Positions 23,612-35,288 of a stretch of DNA of 64,000 bases are shown here, piece by piece (within the stretch, counting starts at the first letter, position 1; each line of letters begins with the position of its first letter). The notes beneath the pieces were generated by a model that saw nothing but the letters and a program-made list of their open reading frames with translations, did not search any database and had not been told where the DNA came from. The DNA is taken from NCBI GenBank assembly GCA_028455995.1, contig JABELC010000014.1, forward strand, positions 682,001 to 746,000, written 5' to 3'. This stretch comes from Scleromitrula shiraiana (lineage: Eukaryota; Ascomycota; Leotiomycetes; Helotiales; Sclerotiniaceae). A program made the translations under genes and the position numbers.

Positions 23612-25883
23612 ATGATAGGTATATCTATCTACTCCACAAGTAATGATATCTACTAATTAAAGGTATACTACAGATCATGTACTAGGAAGGCCTTCTGTAC
23701 AATTTCGCAAGATCCAAGTCTTGGGAGTAGTTGCATTTTGGTCAGCTTATTTGTTCAAAGGAAACAAAGATGGTCCTCCAAAACTTCGAAAACTATCTCG
23801 CAGACTCTCACAATTCCTTACACCATGGCAAACACTTGTTATAACATTACTCTACCTTTACATCGCACGAAATCTCGGGAAATTAGTCGGATTGGAGTGC
23901 CCCGAGCCTCTATCAAATTTATACACGAGATCATATTTCCGAGCAACATGGGTTACAACAGCATTGGATGCGGGGTTTTGGACTGCCATGCGCATACGTA
24001 GGAAATGGATAAGAGACCTTGCAGGAATTTTATTCACGATGTACTATTTGATCGCGGCAGAGCAGGCTGATGAGAAGGTACGAAAAGTGCGGGGTATGTT
24101 GACGGTGGATCATTTGAGAGTCAGTTGGAACAAAGGAACAACTCCATATTTGGCATTCGTCGGAAATTTGTTACGACCTCGATTTATGAGATACCCTCCG
24201 AGAGCGATACGTATACCAAGACCTTCGAGTAGCGACTATAAGGAACCTGTTAATGGATGGTTATACTTCGATGGGCCACTCTCAGCTTTGAAGAAACATA
24301 CAAAAATTGTCTTGGATATACCAGGTGGAGGGTTCGTTGCAATGGACCCGAGAACAAATGATGATAAATTATTTGCGTGGGCTGGAAAAACAGGATTACC
24401 GGTTTTGAGCCTGGATTACAAAAAAGCACCCGAATTTCCATATCCTTATGCATTGAACGAATGTTACGATGTTTACAGCACTATAATTGCGAGTAAAGGT
24501 AGATGTATCGGATTATCTGGGGAGACCGTTCCAAAAGTTGTTATCACAGGTGATAGCGCTGGTGGAAATCTAGCGGCTAGTACAACTTTGATGATTATCG
24601 AATCTGGATCTACAGATACGAGACAATATCTAGGACCAGCAGCACTTCCAATTCCAGATGGTTTGGTACTCATATATCCTGGATTAGATATGAATATTGG
24701 AAACTGGATGTCTGACGAACAGATGTCATTGATTAAGGATCGAAAATCCCGAAAGACAAATCGAGGTATCATCCAGAGAAAGAGTATGCAATATACGCTC
24801 GCAGCAGGAACACCTCATCAATCAGAAGATGAAGACGAGAGTCCACCAAAAGTATCATCTCCACCAATTGAAAACGGAGAACCCGTTACAACTACAAAAA
24901 CAATGTCTCTACCATCCCCCCAATATTCCACAGCTGCTCCATCCCTACTCTCTCCTCCACTGACGAGAACTCCACATAAGACAACTGCACCAACAGGTTC
25001 TCACCATTCTGAACCTCTTCGTACCCGTCTCGCTATGTCAAGTATGATATCGTACTTCAACGACCGGATTCTCACCCCCGAAATGATGCGCGCTATGATC
25101 ATCCTCTACATAGGACCTCATAACCGACCCGATTTCTCCACTGATTACCTGCTCTCTCCAATTCTAGCACCCGATTCTCTATTGGCCCATTTCCCCAAAA
25201 CCTATTTTCTAACGGGAGAACGTGATCCTTTGGTGGACGATACAGTAATATTTGCAGGTCGACTTCGTCGAGCTAAAGCGGAGAGATGGAAGAGGCAGGA
25301 GTTGAATGGGTATAAGAGTGATGATGGGAGATTAAACAAAGAGCTCGATGAAGATGATGTAGCGGAGGTACTTCTGATTCCGGGGATTAGTCATGGGTTT
25401 TTACAGTTTGTGGGGATATTTCCGGAGGGATGGAAATATATTTTTCGGTGTGGGAAGTGGATGGAGGAGATTTTTAGGGATGTAGATGAGAGAGAAAAGG
25501 TGGATGAGGGGAGGGAAAGGGGAAGGGGAAGGGGAAGAATAAGAGCGGAGAGTTCGGGGGATGATGGGGAGGGTGGGTTGGAAATGAGTTTTGTTAGGAA
25601 GGGGATGGGGAAGGGGAAGGGGCTTGGTGGGGATAAAGATGGGAGTGTTAGGAGGAGGAAGGAAAGGTTGCTCAAGGAGGAAATTGCAGGGAATAGAGAG
25701 AGGGGAAGGGGAAATGGAAGAGGTGATGTAAATGGAAAGGGGAATGGAAGTGTAAGAGGGGGATTGAAGAGACAGAAGAGTATGGTTAGTTTGGCTAGTG
25801 AGGATGATCTATTGGGGAGGAGAATGTTGGGTTTGGTTGGGGGGTTGACGGGGAGAGGGGATGATGGTAATGGAGATGCTTGA
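23612..25883 (+). CDS. HSL-type alpha/beta hydrolase (lipase/esterase), membrane-associated
   Basis: Exon 1 is only 7 nt (23612-23618, ATGATAG). A 55-nt intron (GTATAT..CTACAG, branch TACTAAT) leads to exon 2, 23674-25883, giving MIDHVLGRPSVQFRK..; 738 aa. The long frame has no in-frame ATG near its 5' end, so this micro-exon supplies the start. Hydrophobic segments at about residues 20-32 and 52-66 suggest membrane attachment. The hydrolase core has the oxyanion motif IPGGGF (HGGG-like), nucleophile elbow GDSAGG, acid in GERDPLVDD and His in GISHGF, a complete Ser-Asp-His triad of the hormone-sensitive-lipase family. A Ser/Pro/Thr-rich insert (about 360-440) interrupts the core. The last ~140 residues are Gly/Arg/Lys-rich low complexity, probably disordered. 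Likely hydrolyses acyl or sterol esters; substrate not deducible. Confidence 0.88.
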
Positions 25884-26328
25884 TTATAGGGGAAGAGAAG
25901 GTGGTGGTTGGGTCACTGGCAGGTGTTGAGTGATAGGTACTAGGGATCAAGTATCTTGTATGTATATATTCTGGGGTATACATCAATCATAAATAAATTA
26001 TATTCATTTATAAATAAATACATTTCATACTAGTATGTAAATCATTTAATTAATAAATAGACAATATTCTTAATTAACCAAGTTCCAAATCTATTTTATA
26101 ACGATTTAACTTTTGTTTTATTATCAATGAATTAATTGATTGAACTTAACTATATTACTAGTATATTGTTTATGATTTACTTATATATATTTGTAGGTTT
26201 AATCCTCTCATTAAAGACATTCTGTAATATAATCAAAGAAATTACAAAAGTAAAACAGCGTTTCAAGAAGCTTTCGAAAGAAAAGGCAGTGTGAACTTGC
26301 CTTGGCCGTCATCAAATGCAGGAAAAAA
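25884..26328. other. Convergent 3' intergenic region
   Basis: AT-rich spacer between the 3' ends of the hydrolase and the T-R gene. No gene or clear repeat. Confidence 0.5.
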
Positions 26329-27791
26329 TTAAAATATCAAAGGATGAATTCCCCGCTCACGTGCCAATTCCAACCATTCTTTTATTTCCACTTCTTTCAA
26401 GGATTCTCCAAACGCTCGTTCCAGATATTGTTTAAGTTCATGATGAGCGACTTTCACATTGTTGCAATAATTTAGGAAAGCTACAACTATCGATCTTGCT
26501 TCTCTTTCATGTTGTGACCTGAATAATGGTCCTTGATTAGTGGTAGAGTTAATGGCTGATTTGACAAGATTATCTACCGCCTTCTCTACAAGAACAAAGT
26601 CCCACTGTCCCTCAATATCATTCTCTTTGAATCGCAGTAATGCATGTAATAACAATGAATACTTTATCGTCATGCCGACAGCATCCAGCTCTGATGCGTC
26701 GTCTCCTATAACATGCGCTAATCGGTGGATGTACACGGGTATATCAAAATCAATGGTAACCTTGTCCAATAGTGATTCGCTGGCCCATTTGGAAGCTGCA
26801 TAACCGTCAACCGTATTTAATAAGTCGATATCTGGAGGCGATACGAATACCTCGGGAAGAGGTTGCTGTTTGATTACCTTGGCTACAGATGCTGTCGATA
26901 CATAATGCACGGGTAATCGACGCGGGATAGCCATACTGCAAAGGGTACGTGTTGAGATGACATTTGCACGACGAAGAGACTGGTAAGACTTCAACAGAGA
27001 AACATCGATCGGCGCCATTATGTATGATGACGTGGGAATGCTCAGCTAGAAACGTGAATTGAGTGTTTGAAAGACCGAGGTTAAAATCAGATAGATTCCC
27101 AGAATACTCAATTATCTTCTTACTTCTCACGGGAACGTGGCGAGACCTTCCTGATTCGTCAGGTCTTATTGCAAGGCAGTGTATCTGTGCCACTTTTGGA
27201 CTTTGCACTAGGCTTGAAAGCAGATGTTTTCCAATAAATCCAGTGGCACCTGTCATTACAACAACAAGGTTCTCATTGTCATCTCCATGGTTTTCATTAG
27301 AGAGTGAGGGGGCAACACTGGCTTGAGCAAGTCCGTCAATGATAGAAGCAATCTCAAAATCCCAATTTATTGCCGGCAAAGTGCTTTTTAGGCCTAGAAA
27401 TGATCCCGCTATAGTTGCCGAAGCTGTTTCGGTGACAGTATCTTTAGTATTTGTAACAAGTTCCGCCATACTGCTTAGATTACTGGCATGAGATAATTCA
27501 GGCATAGATATCTCTACACCCATCTGCATCTCGATGAGATACCTCGACTTGAACTTGACGTTCAAGATTGAACTACCACCAACTTGAAAGAAATCTGTAT
27601 CATAATCTATCATTATCTGACCACTATCAGGATGATTGTGAACCGTCCGAGAAGAAAGTACTAACTTTTTCCCAAATCTCTTTTCTTGATTGTTCCCAAT
27701 GATTCAAGAGACGAGCGGGAACATTCATGGTGTTGAGGCCTGTGGACTCAGTGATAGAAATCGCATCCACAGACTCGGATGCTCTATTCAT
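26329..27791 (-). pseudogene. Thiolation-reductase (T-R) didomain of NRPS-like/PKS-NRPS type, frameshifted
   Basis: Exon 1 27666-27791 (MNRASESVDAIS.., 42 codons), intron 27617-27665 (49 nt, GTTAGT..GGTCAG), exon 2 26329-27616. The carrier domain reads IDYDTDFFQVGGSSI, with the second Ser the phosphopantetheine site. Together with MQMGVEISMPEL it resembles the last carrier domain of fungal PKS-NRPS hybrids. The thioester reductase follows: GATGFIGKHL (NADPH-binding), HNGAD, YVSTASV and the catalytic DGYAASKWASE (Tyr-x3-Lys). At 27004-27011 the sequence ATCGATCG contains a 4-bp tandem duplication that shifts the frame inside HNGAD|VSLLKSY. Removing four bases restores one continuous frame. No adenylation, condensation or ketosynthase domain is present; upstream is AT-rich DNA. 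Either a stand-alone T-R enzyme that died recently, or the tail of a lost synthetase. Confidence 0.88.
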
Positions 27792-29094
27792 TTTACCCTT
27801 AGCGGTGATTGGGATAGAGTATCATAAAAGAATAGATCACATGATCATATGATCACATAATCACCTTCAAATGATCAATTCGATACTACTAGTATGATTC
27901 AAAATATTCTATATTTTTAGCGTTACTAGTACTATTATGATATTATAACATGTATAAAAAAAACTTTATTTTTTTAAATTAATTAATAATTTTTAATTAT
28001 ATTTTTTTGACATAATAACTTATAATTACTAGTATCATCAACGAAAAAGATTTAATCACTATTACTAGTAGTACTAGTAGTACTACTAGTAGTAGTAATA
28101 CTCAGGCTACTAGTAGTAGATCAACTACATACTTGTAAATTATTTATATCAACTTGAATAACTTGAATTATTAATTAATTATTTAGTAAATAACTATTAA
28201 TTGGAAAAATCGAGTCCGACTCGAACTCGGAGTTTTTATAATAAAAGTATATTATAGTAATTAGTACTATAATTATTAATAAATTTATTAAGTGTACTAT
28301 ATAAGTTAATAATGTATTACTAGTAGATAGTACTAGTACTTATTTATTATAACTTGAACTATTTATCATATTTAATACTAGTCACGGTATTATAATAATG
28401 ATTTATTACTATTAGCATTTAATCTCCGAGTCTTAAAATTATTTCAAAAGTTATTCAAGTTTCTACTTATAATAAATGATTAAAGTACTACTACTAGTAG
28501 TAGTAGTAGCAGTATCCAAATTTTTTCAAAAACATCATTGTTACAACTAGTATTCAATAAAAATTTAATAATTTAGTAATAAAAGATTTTAAAAATAGAC
28601 TGTCCACCCTTACCACATCGCAAGACATCCTCGGAATCGAGCTTTGAGTGGCTATACAAAGAGGAAAATGGGATCAAAATCTGCGTCTTTAAGATCTAGC
28701 TCCGAGACAAGACAATTTCAGTTAGTGATGATTATCTTCTGAAACAATTTACCATTTAAATTATTCACCTGTTTTCAGACTTTCTCTCTTTTTGGTTCGA
28801 GTGGGAATCAAATGGAAATAGGATTAGTCGAAGAACAGAGTGGTCGTTATAGAGTAGTAATATTCCGCCAGGCTTCTGCATCTAGAGGCGCAGCATTAAA
28901 CCAGGGGAGGGTGATTATCTGTGGGAGTATAACATACAACATATACCCTGCCGGAGACCGGGGTGCTCTTTACCCCGCAGTTGGACATTGAAGTTAAATA
29001 CCATTTCAGTATCTTATCTTCTTAAAATTTGTCGTTAGCCAAAAAAGCACATCTCTTCCTCTTTATCCAACAGTCCAAGCAAATTTAAGTCAAA
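27792..29094. other. AT-rich block with clustered ACTAGT sites
   Basis: No coding capacity. 27890-28570 is very AT-rich with many ACTAGT palindromes and tandem (ACT/AGT) runs, for example 28063-28128 and 28487-28512. This looks like decayed repeat DNA. 28600-29094 returns to normal composition and serves as upstream region of the EthD gene. Confidence 0.55.
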
Positions 29095-29585
29095 ATGACC
29101 GATACTCCAGCACAAACGAACAGTCGGCCTTTGAAATACACGGTCACTCATTATCGCAAGCCAGAACACACGCATGAGGAGTTCATCAAATGGATCGTCG
29201 AAAATCATATCCCGCTTGCCGTCCAAATTTTCAAGAAACATGGCGTTTTGAAATATTCGCTCGTGAGTTTTTACTTTAACTACAGTCAAATCATAATGTT
29301 GACAAGATATTTATTTAGTTTGTCACGCCTGCCTCTCCCAACATTGAAATGGAGGGAGTGCTGGGAAAATACCGACCGGGTTGGAATTATGCGGATTTCG
29401 ACTGCTTCATCGAGTACTTGCTCCCTGATTTGCAGGCTGTCACAAACATCCTGACTGATCCGGATTGGCCAGCCGCCATTGAGGATCAAGATGATTGGGT
29501 TGATATGTCAAGAGCCTTAGTCTCAGTTGGATTCGAGACACCTTATTTGTTGGAAACTGGTGAAATTGTGAACCTGCCAAAGTAG
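29095..29585 (+). CDS. EthD-domain protein
   Basis: Exons 29095-29262 and 29319-29585, 56-nt intron (GTGAGT..TTTAG); 144 aa. KYTVTHYRKPEHTHEEFIKWIVENH matches the first strand and helix of the EthD/dimeric alpha-beta-barrel fold (xxRKxGxSxEEFxxyw..H). FDCFIEYLLPDLQAVTNILTDPDW is the second repeat-like half, and a conserved Asp-Pro-Asp-Trp turn precedes the C-terminal strand. Fungal members in polyketide loci act as decarboxylases or cyclisation helpers in aromatic polyketide pathways. The neighbouring T-R remnant and MFS exporter suit such a role, but the reaction here is not proven. Confidence 0.87.
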
Positions 29586-31671
29586 TTGGTATAAACATAT
29601 CGAGATAGTCGATTGGGGTAGGAGGAAAGAGTAGTAGCTAGCCAACCAGAATGAAAGATGTGCATACCGAGACAAAGTCAATCATCTACTCTATGAATAT
29701 CTCAAGAGCAACAGTATCAGTAACAGGCTTATTTTCATAAGTACTGTAACTCAAGGGTGGGTTACAATCCAAGGCGCTACAGACTCAAACCGTCAGAGGG
29801 CAAACCCCGCGAAGAAAAATCTGCATATTTGCGCGTGAAGGCTCGGACATGTCTACTGATCAAGGTTATTCATTGGCTACCGTCCCATTGGGACTGCTAT
29901 CGAATTCTAGACCTACAAATATTTCGCTGTCTCAAGTCAGGTAGGATGAGACGGAGCAATGCCCTGAATTTGGTTGCAGGTATGTCAAATATGTCATGTT
30001 AATGACATTTGTGGTATGTCCCGGTAGTTAATGTCCGGGCGAGGTTGGATTGCACAGGATGATATCGGAGAATCATCGGGTTTTAGGAGGACTATGTATT
30101 GAGGCTATTATGGGTGGATAATTAGAACCATTCCGTTGGGCCATTTCTGAGCCAACAAAATTATTGTTTCTATGATATTCTTGCTTTTATGTTGCAGCGC
30201 ATATGCATTATGTTGGGCGTCGATATACATGCGTACTTATGAAAATTCGGACAAAATATTGTGCCGACTATGATCTAATGACTTGATTATCAACATAGCC
30301 CGTAATCATCATTGGATGATACTCACAGATATCTTCTCGGCGTTAACACCTATCTCATCTTCCGGAAACACATAGGTACAAATCGTAGAGGTGTAGTCAA
30401 ACATGTTGGATTGTATATATCTTCGATAATATTAGGAAGCTGGCGGGCTATTCTTTCATTGGATGATATGCACTGAGCTGTTAATATGGTTCTAAGCTTT
30501 TTCCACGCCCGAAATCCCTATCGGTATTGCAAAATGACATCTACTTTCAAGCGGCATATGTATCATAAGTATATTCTAGATGTGAAGAAATAAATAATCT
30601 GTTAATTTATAATGTGGAGTAAACATTTGGTTTAATAGATCTATTCTAAAGAACGTTTGCATATGATCATAATAGTTCAATATTTGCTTTAGGATTAAGG
30701 GGAAAGGCCTAGGGCGGGTAGTTTAGTTTTATGAATCCCGATTAGATCACAACAGTAGTTCACCATGGCACGTCAGACCATCGTGGCAACCATTCTAACC
30801 CCTGAGGTCTTGGCAGCACTACCTGACTAACTAAGTACTTCTCGATATCATCTGCAGACTGCAGAAAGGTACATAAGTCTCATTATTTGTCCCTGCAAAT
30901 AAGAGGCACAATCGGATACCAATTCCCGATATATTAGAGTAAAATGTCGAAGATTCTTAGCAGTGAATGGCCTATTGCCCGAAAAGGTCATTGTTTCGAG
31001 ACAGCAGGCAATATAGGTGGAGTAGTCACGCTGTGCTCCGTCTGCTGGACTGTATATAGATATGCAGTTGAATCCAATTGTGTAATTACCTACAGGAGAG
31101 GATACAAATTTAGGATCAATTCCGGAGCGCACCTGGTATATCAATCTAACATGTAGCTATTCCGGTTATCCGCCAGAGAGAACCGCTGGTATTCCAATTG
31201 GAGCGTGAGATGCGCCATGTTCTACATCTATTCCGCCCGCAGTAACAAAATACGATGCAAACAGTTGAATGCTATTCTTTTCAGAAATATCAAATGACAT
31301 GGACAGGTGGAGATTTCAGAAGTTCTTGCTCTATCTAACGTTTGCTGCTTTCATCTCAGCAACAAATACAATATCATAATGTAAATTATTAAGAAATGCA
31401 ACGCTAGTCCATCGATTACAGATATTTGGAAAGATGTAGCCCAAGATGTTTGTGAAATTCAGCAGAAGAGAACGTAACAAGAATGTTTGCGTTCGGTATT
31501 TTCTTTTGCTTTGCGGAGTTGAATTAGGACGGCCGCTGTAGAATCTTCATTTTTTCTTATCCCTCCTTAATGAAGAGCACATTGGCCAATTCAACGTAAG
31601 AAAAACATTATAAAGAGAATAAAAGGATAATTAAATGTATCATCACCAGATAACACGACAGTTGAGTAGTT
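29586..31671. other. Intergenic; weak coding-like relic on minus strand
   Basis: Mostly featureless. Two minus-strand pieces (31167-31300, MSFDISEKNSIQLFAS.., and 30848-31144, FVSSPVGNYTIGFNC..) look coding-like and adjoin. No domain was recognised and no complete gene can be built. Confidence 0.4.
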
Positions 31672-33451
31672 TCACGTCTCGCCTTCGCTCCTTTTCTTCA
31701 ACTCTCCACTCTTTCCGTTGTCTTTTCTAGTTGATTCTTCAGTGAGACCAAATTCGGTTTCTAGTTCAGTGCGCATAGGCAACTCCTTGACAAGAAAGGT
31801 TAATAAAAACCCCAATAATGCGAATGCCAGACCCACTTGCCAGCACAACTTAAGACTGTCAACGTAGATACCCCGTACAGTAGCTGCGAAGTCCGGGTTA
31901 TCATCCAAGCCTAATAATGAGTATAAGGACCCTCCAGCTCCCAAAGTATAAGCCCCTCCTTTCTCAAGCAATGTGCGAGCTATCTCGTTATCAGGCAAGC
32001 GAGCCATCAATAATGAGTCAATTTTAGAATTAAATACAGAAAGAGGTATAGCAACGCCCCATATAGTACCAAATCCACGCATAAAAGCCCATGTAGCTGT
32101 CGCAGTAGCGACTTCCGATTCGGCCAAGGGAGTCAGAGCAGTCTGCAAAGTCACTGGTGTGATGATGCCAATAGCTAATGCTCCAATAAGTTGAAACCCG
32201 ACCCAATAACCTGTAGTTGATTCCTGATTGAGAATCGTGAATAACCCGAAAGCAATAGGGAAAATAGCGTAGCCAATCATAAGAAGCGGGCGATATCGTC
32301 CTAGTTTGGTCATAATTCCACCACTGACTATTGTAAAAGGCATACATACAGCAGCCGTCGGTAAAATGTTAACACCTGATCTGAAGGCAGAGTCTCCAAG
32401 GACAGCTTGAAAATAAATAGGCAATACGAATAAAATCCAAAATATCAACATATTGTGAATGAAGGCGCACCAAAAGCCGGCAAGCGATGTTCGGTTCGAA
32501 AAAAGTCTGAGGGGTGTGGATGGCTCGGAAGTTTTGGATTCGAATAAAAGGAACAAAGGTACACCAGCTAGCCCTAAAATTAGAGGTAATATAGTCCTCC
32601 ATGATGACCAGGGCTCTTGACTACCACCCCAAGTCAAGGCAATTAAAATTGAAGTTATGGCAGCGATGAGAATAGTGTTTCCTGTAAAGTCGATTCTTTT
32701 CAGGGAGGTCAAAGAGGGGCTTGATCCTTTTGGTAATACACCAAGGGATGGAATCACCATAGCGAGAGTCAAACCTGCTAACGGAAGATTCAAGTAGAAA
32801 ATCCATCTCCATGTAACATGCGTTGAAAACGATCCACCAATCAGAGGCCCAATTGTAGTAGAAACAGCATATATGGCAAAGATGAATCCCATGAACTTCC
32901 CACGCTCCCTCAAGGGAACCAAGTCACATACTACCATCTCCACCATAGTATTGATTCCGGCACAGCCAATGCCTTGTATAGCACGGCCAGCTATAAGTGC
33001 ACCCAAGCTAGGAGCCGGACCTGCAATAGCGGAACCAACCGCAAAAACGATTATAGAGATGAGTGTTGTTGCACGGCGACCAAAAATTTCTGCCGTTTGA
33101 CCGAAGATTGGGGTAAAAGCGGTAGTAGTGAGTAGGTAAGCGTTGGCAATCCACGCATAGCCTTGACTGGCTCCGAAGTGTTTAATCATTGATGGCATGG
33201 CTGTCGAAACAGCAGTAGCATCTAATCCAGCCAGGAAGCTTAACACTCCCATCGATGTCATAATCGACTTCAGAGAGTTAGTATAAACAAAATAGATATT
33301 GTTGTATTGAAGGGCTCTGTTGGTAATCACTTACCCAAAAATGCCATCCACGATGCTGGATTTTAGCAGCGTTTTCTTCGACCACTATCATGTTTGGGGG
33401 GCTTTTAGTATTTGGTGAAATTTTAGAAGTAGTGGGAATGATTGTTTCCAT
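31672..33451 (-). CDS. MFS multidrug/metabolite exporter, DHA2 (14-TM) type
   Basis: Exon 1 33335-33451 (METIIPTTSK.., 39 codons), intron 33268-33334 (67 nt, GTAAGT..TGAAG), exon 2 31672-33267; 570 aa. The first helix follows HFWSIMTSMGVLSFL and contains the DHA2 signature LAGLDATAVSTAMP. Motif A-like GQTAEIFGRR and the motif C region GPLIGGSFSTHVTWRWIFYLNLP are present. Hydrophobic segments fit about 14 helices, ending with a charged cytoplasmic tail (ELKKRSEGET). Such proton antiporters at metabolite loci export the product or give self-protection, or they act as general drug pumps. Its nearness to the T-R and EthD genes fits the first idea. No lesion. Confidence 0.94.
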
Positions 33452-34094
33452 TTTCTCTGGGCTGAAAGCTACGTCGTTTTTTCAGGAGAAAGAGAGAAAG
33501 TTTATAATAAAAGACTTAGAAACTACAGTTATATGTTAAATCAATATTAGCTAAGCTGATATATATGCAACTGTAAGGCAAAAAGAGTCATATAAGACTA
33601 TAAAAGCTTTTTTTAGTCACCGAAATGATCTTGTAGCAAAAAAGTTTGATAAAGTGCAGCATTACCCGAAAATCTAAATCTAGGACTTTCTGCATTATAT
33701 ATCCGAGTCAATACGATAGGAAATAATTGAAGCTGCATATCAACAGCCCCTCTCAAACTTAACGGTCAAATATCTACATTTTTAAGGATCTAATTTAATA
33801 TTCTTACATTTTTGCCAAATATCAATATATTTATGATTTGGAGAATAATGAGATTGTAATAAGAAAATCATTTTCTATTGACCAAACTCATATCAGCCTG
33901 AAGGTGGCGAAGCAAAAATTGCGCTTGTTGGTTAATAAAATATCCATGCTTTAGCAAGTTGCTTGTATCTTCTTTTAGAATTGCCAGTGAATGGAGAACC
34001 ATGCCACCTAGTAAGTCTTTCTTATAATAGGAAGTACTAGTATTGTAAAATAATCTAAGTCTATTAATCAAAAAGTGTTTCGTTACTAGACATA
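33452..34094. other. MFS promoter and intergenic DNA
   Basis: No gene. An AT-rich upstream region and a 67-codon ORF without motifs. Confidence 0.45.
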
Positions 34095-34605
34095 CTCGGT
34101 TAAATTAAAATTGAAGCACGCGCCAATTGCCGAAAACCCTCAAAATCGTCGATTTTATACAAAACACCTCTTACGCCGATGTAAATAAATCGATCAATTA
34201 TTTATAGAATTATTCAAAATATTGACTATGAATTATTATTATATTAAAATATTTAATATGAAAGTTTAAAGATTAATTAATGATTTAAAAATTTAGAATA
34301 TTTAATTAAATATAAAGTAAAAATCATATGAAAATACTATAACTTTAATTTGATTGAAATCAAGCAAATTACTACTAGTACTATATTAAGAAATAATAAA
34401 GATATATATGAATATATAAAAAAAAACTTTTATTTAATATAAATATTATATATGAAAATTTAATGTACTATTCTTTAAGAATCGAAGTTATAAAGATATT
34501 TTTAACTCTTTAAAATCTTTAAAAATCTTAATAATTCATTCAAATCAAAATTATATTACTAGTAGTACTACTAGTACTAGTAAATATTATAATAAACTTG
34601 AATAT
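34095..34605. mobile_element. Truncated copy of the TA-flanked long-TIR element
   Basis: Begins after TA with CTCGGTTAAATTAAAATTGA and matches the ~115-bp terminal repeat of the complete element at 56839-57814 (including GAAGCACGCGCCAATTGCC and ATAAATCGATCAATTATTTA). The similarity continues through AATAATAAAGATATATATGA and ACTTTTATTTAATATAAATA. No right-hand terminal repeat was found before unique DNA; the tandem array at 34606 lies where it would be. Confidence 0.72.
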
Positions 34606-34985
34606 AATAAATATGATAGATATGATAGATATGATAAATATGATAAATATGATAAATATGATAAATATGATAAATATGATAAATATAATAAATATGATAA
34701 ATATGATAAATATGATAAATATGATAAATATGATAAATATGATAAATATGATAAATATGATAAATATGATAAATATGATAAATATGATAAATATGATAAA
34801 TATGATAAATATAATAAATATAATAAATATAATAAATATAATAAATATAATAAATATAATAAATATAATAAATATAATAAATATAATAAATATAATAAAT
34901 ATAATAAATATAATAAATATAATAAATATAATAAATATAATAATAAATATAATAAATATAATAGATATAATAGTAAATATAATGT
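34606..34985. repeat. 9-bp minisatellite, two sub-arrays
   Basis: About 380 bp of tandem ATAAATATG units that change abruptly near 34800 into ATAAATATA units, so one transition (G to A) separates two homogenised sub-arrays. A 129-codon frame of Ile/Asn/Met repeats results only from the unit being a multiple of three, and is not proposed as a gene. Confidence 0.92.
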
Positions 34986-35288
34986 AAAATTTACTAGTAT
35001 AGAGGTTTCAAGTTTATACCATTTAAAAATTATAAACTTTAATGTACTAGTATTTTGATTTTACTTTTTTTACTAGTACTAATTCGATTGTAAAAGATTT
35101 TCAATTTTAAAAATCGAGTGCCAGTGGGAGCTGGCTGGGATTACTACTAAGATGTTGAATACTAGTAGTAATACTAGTACTAGTAGCTCTCAAGTTTCAG
35201 CAGCTTTTATGTAGAACCATTATATACAGATCCTTTCGTGCAAGAATGGGGATAAAATATTTGAACCAAGAAGACCACCATTTTTGAT
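34986..35288. other. AT-rich spacer with ACTAGT clusters
   Basis: Between the minisatellite and the STAND-associated pseudogene. Several ACTAGT/TACTAGTA palindromes (for example 35160-35186). No gene. Confidence 0.45.

Noticed and set aside
34598..34987. 129-codon open frame of Ile-Asn-Met repeats
   Set aside because: It is entirely a 9-bp minisatellite; open frames arise automatically from a unit divisible by three.
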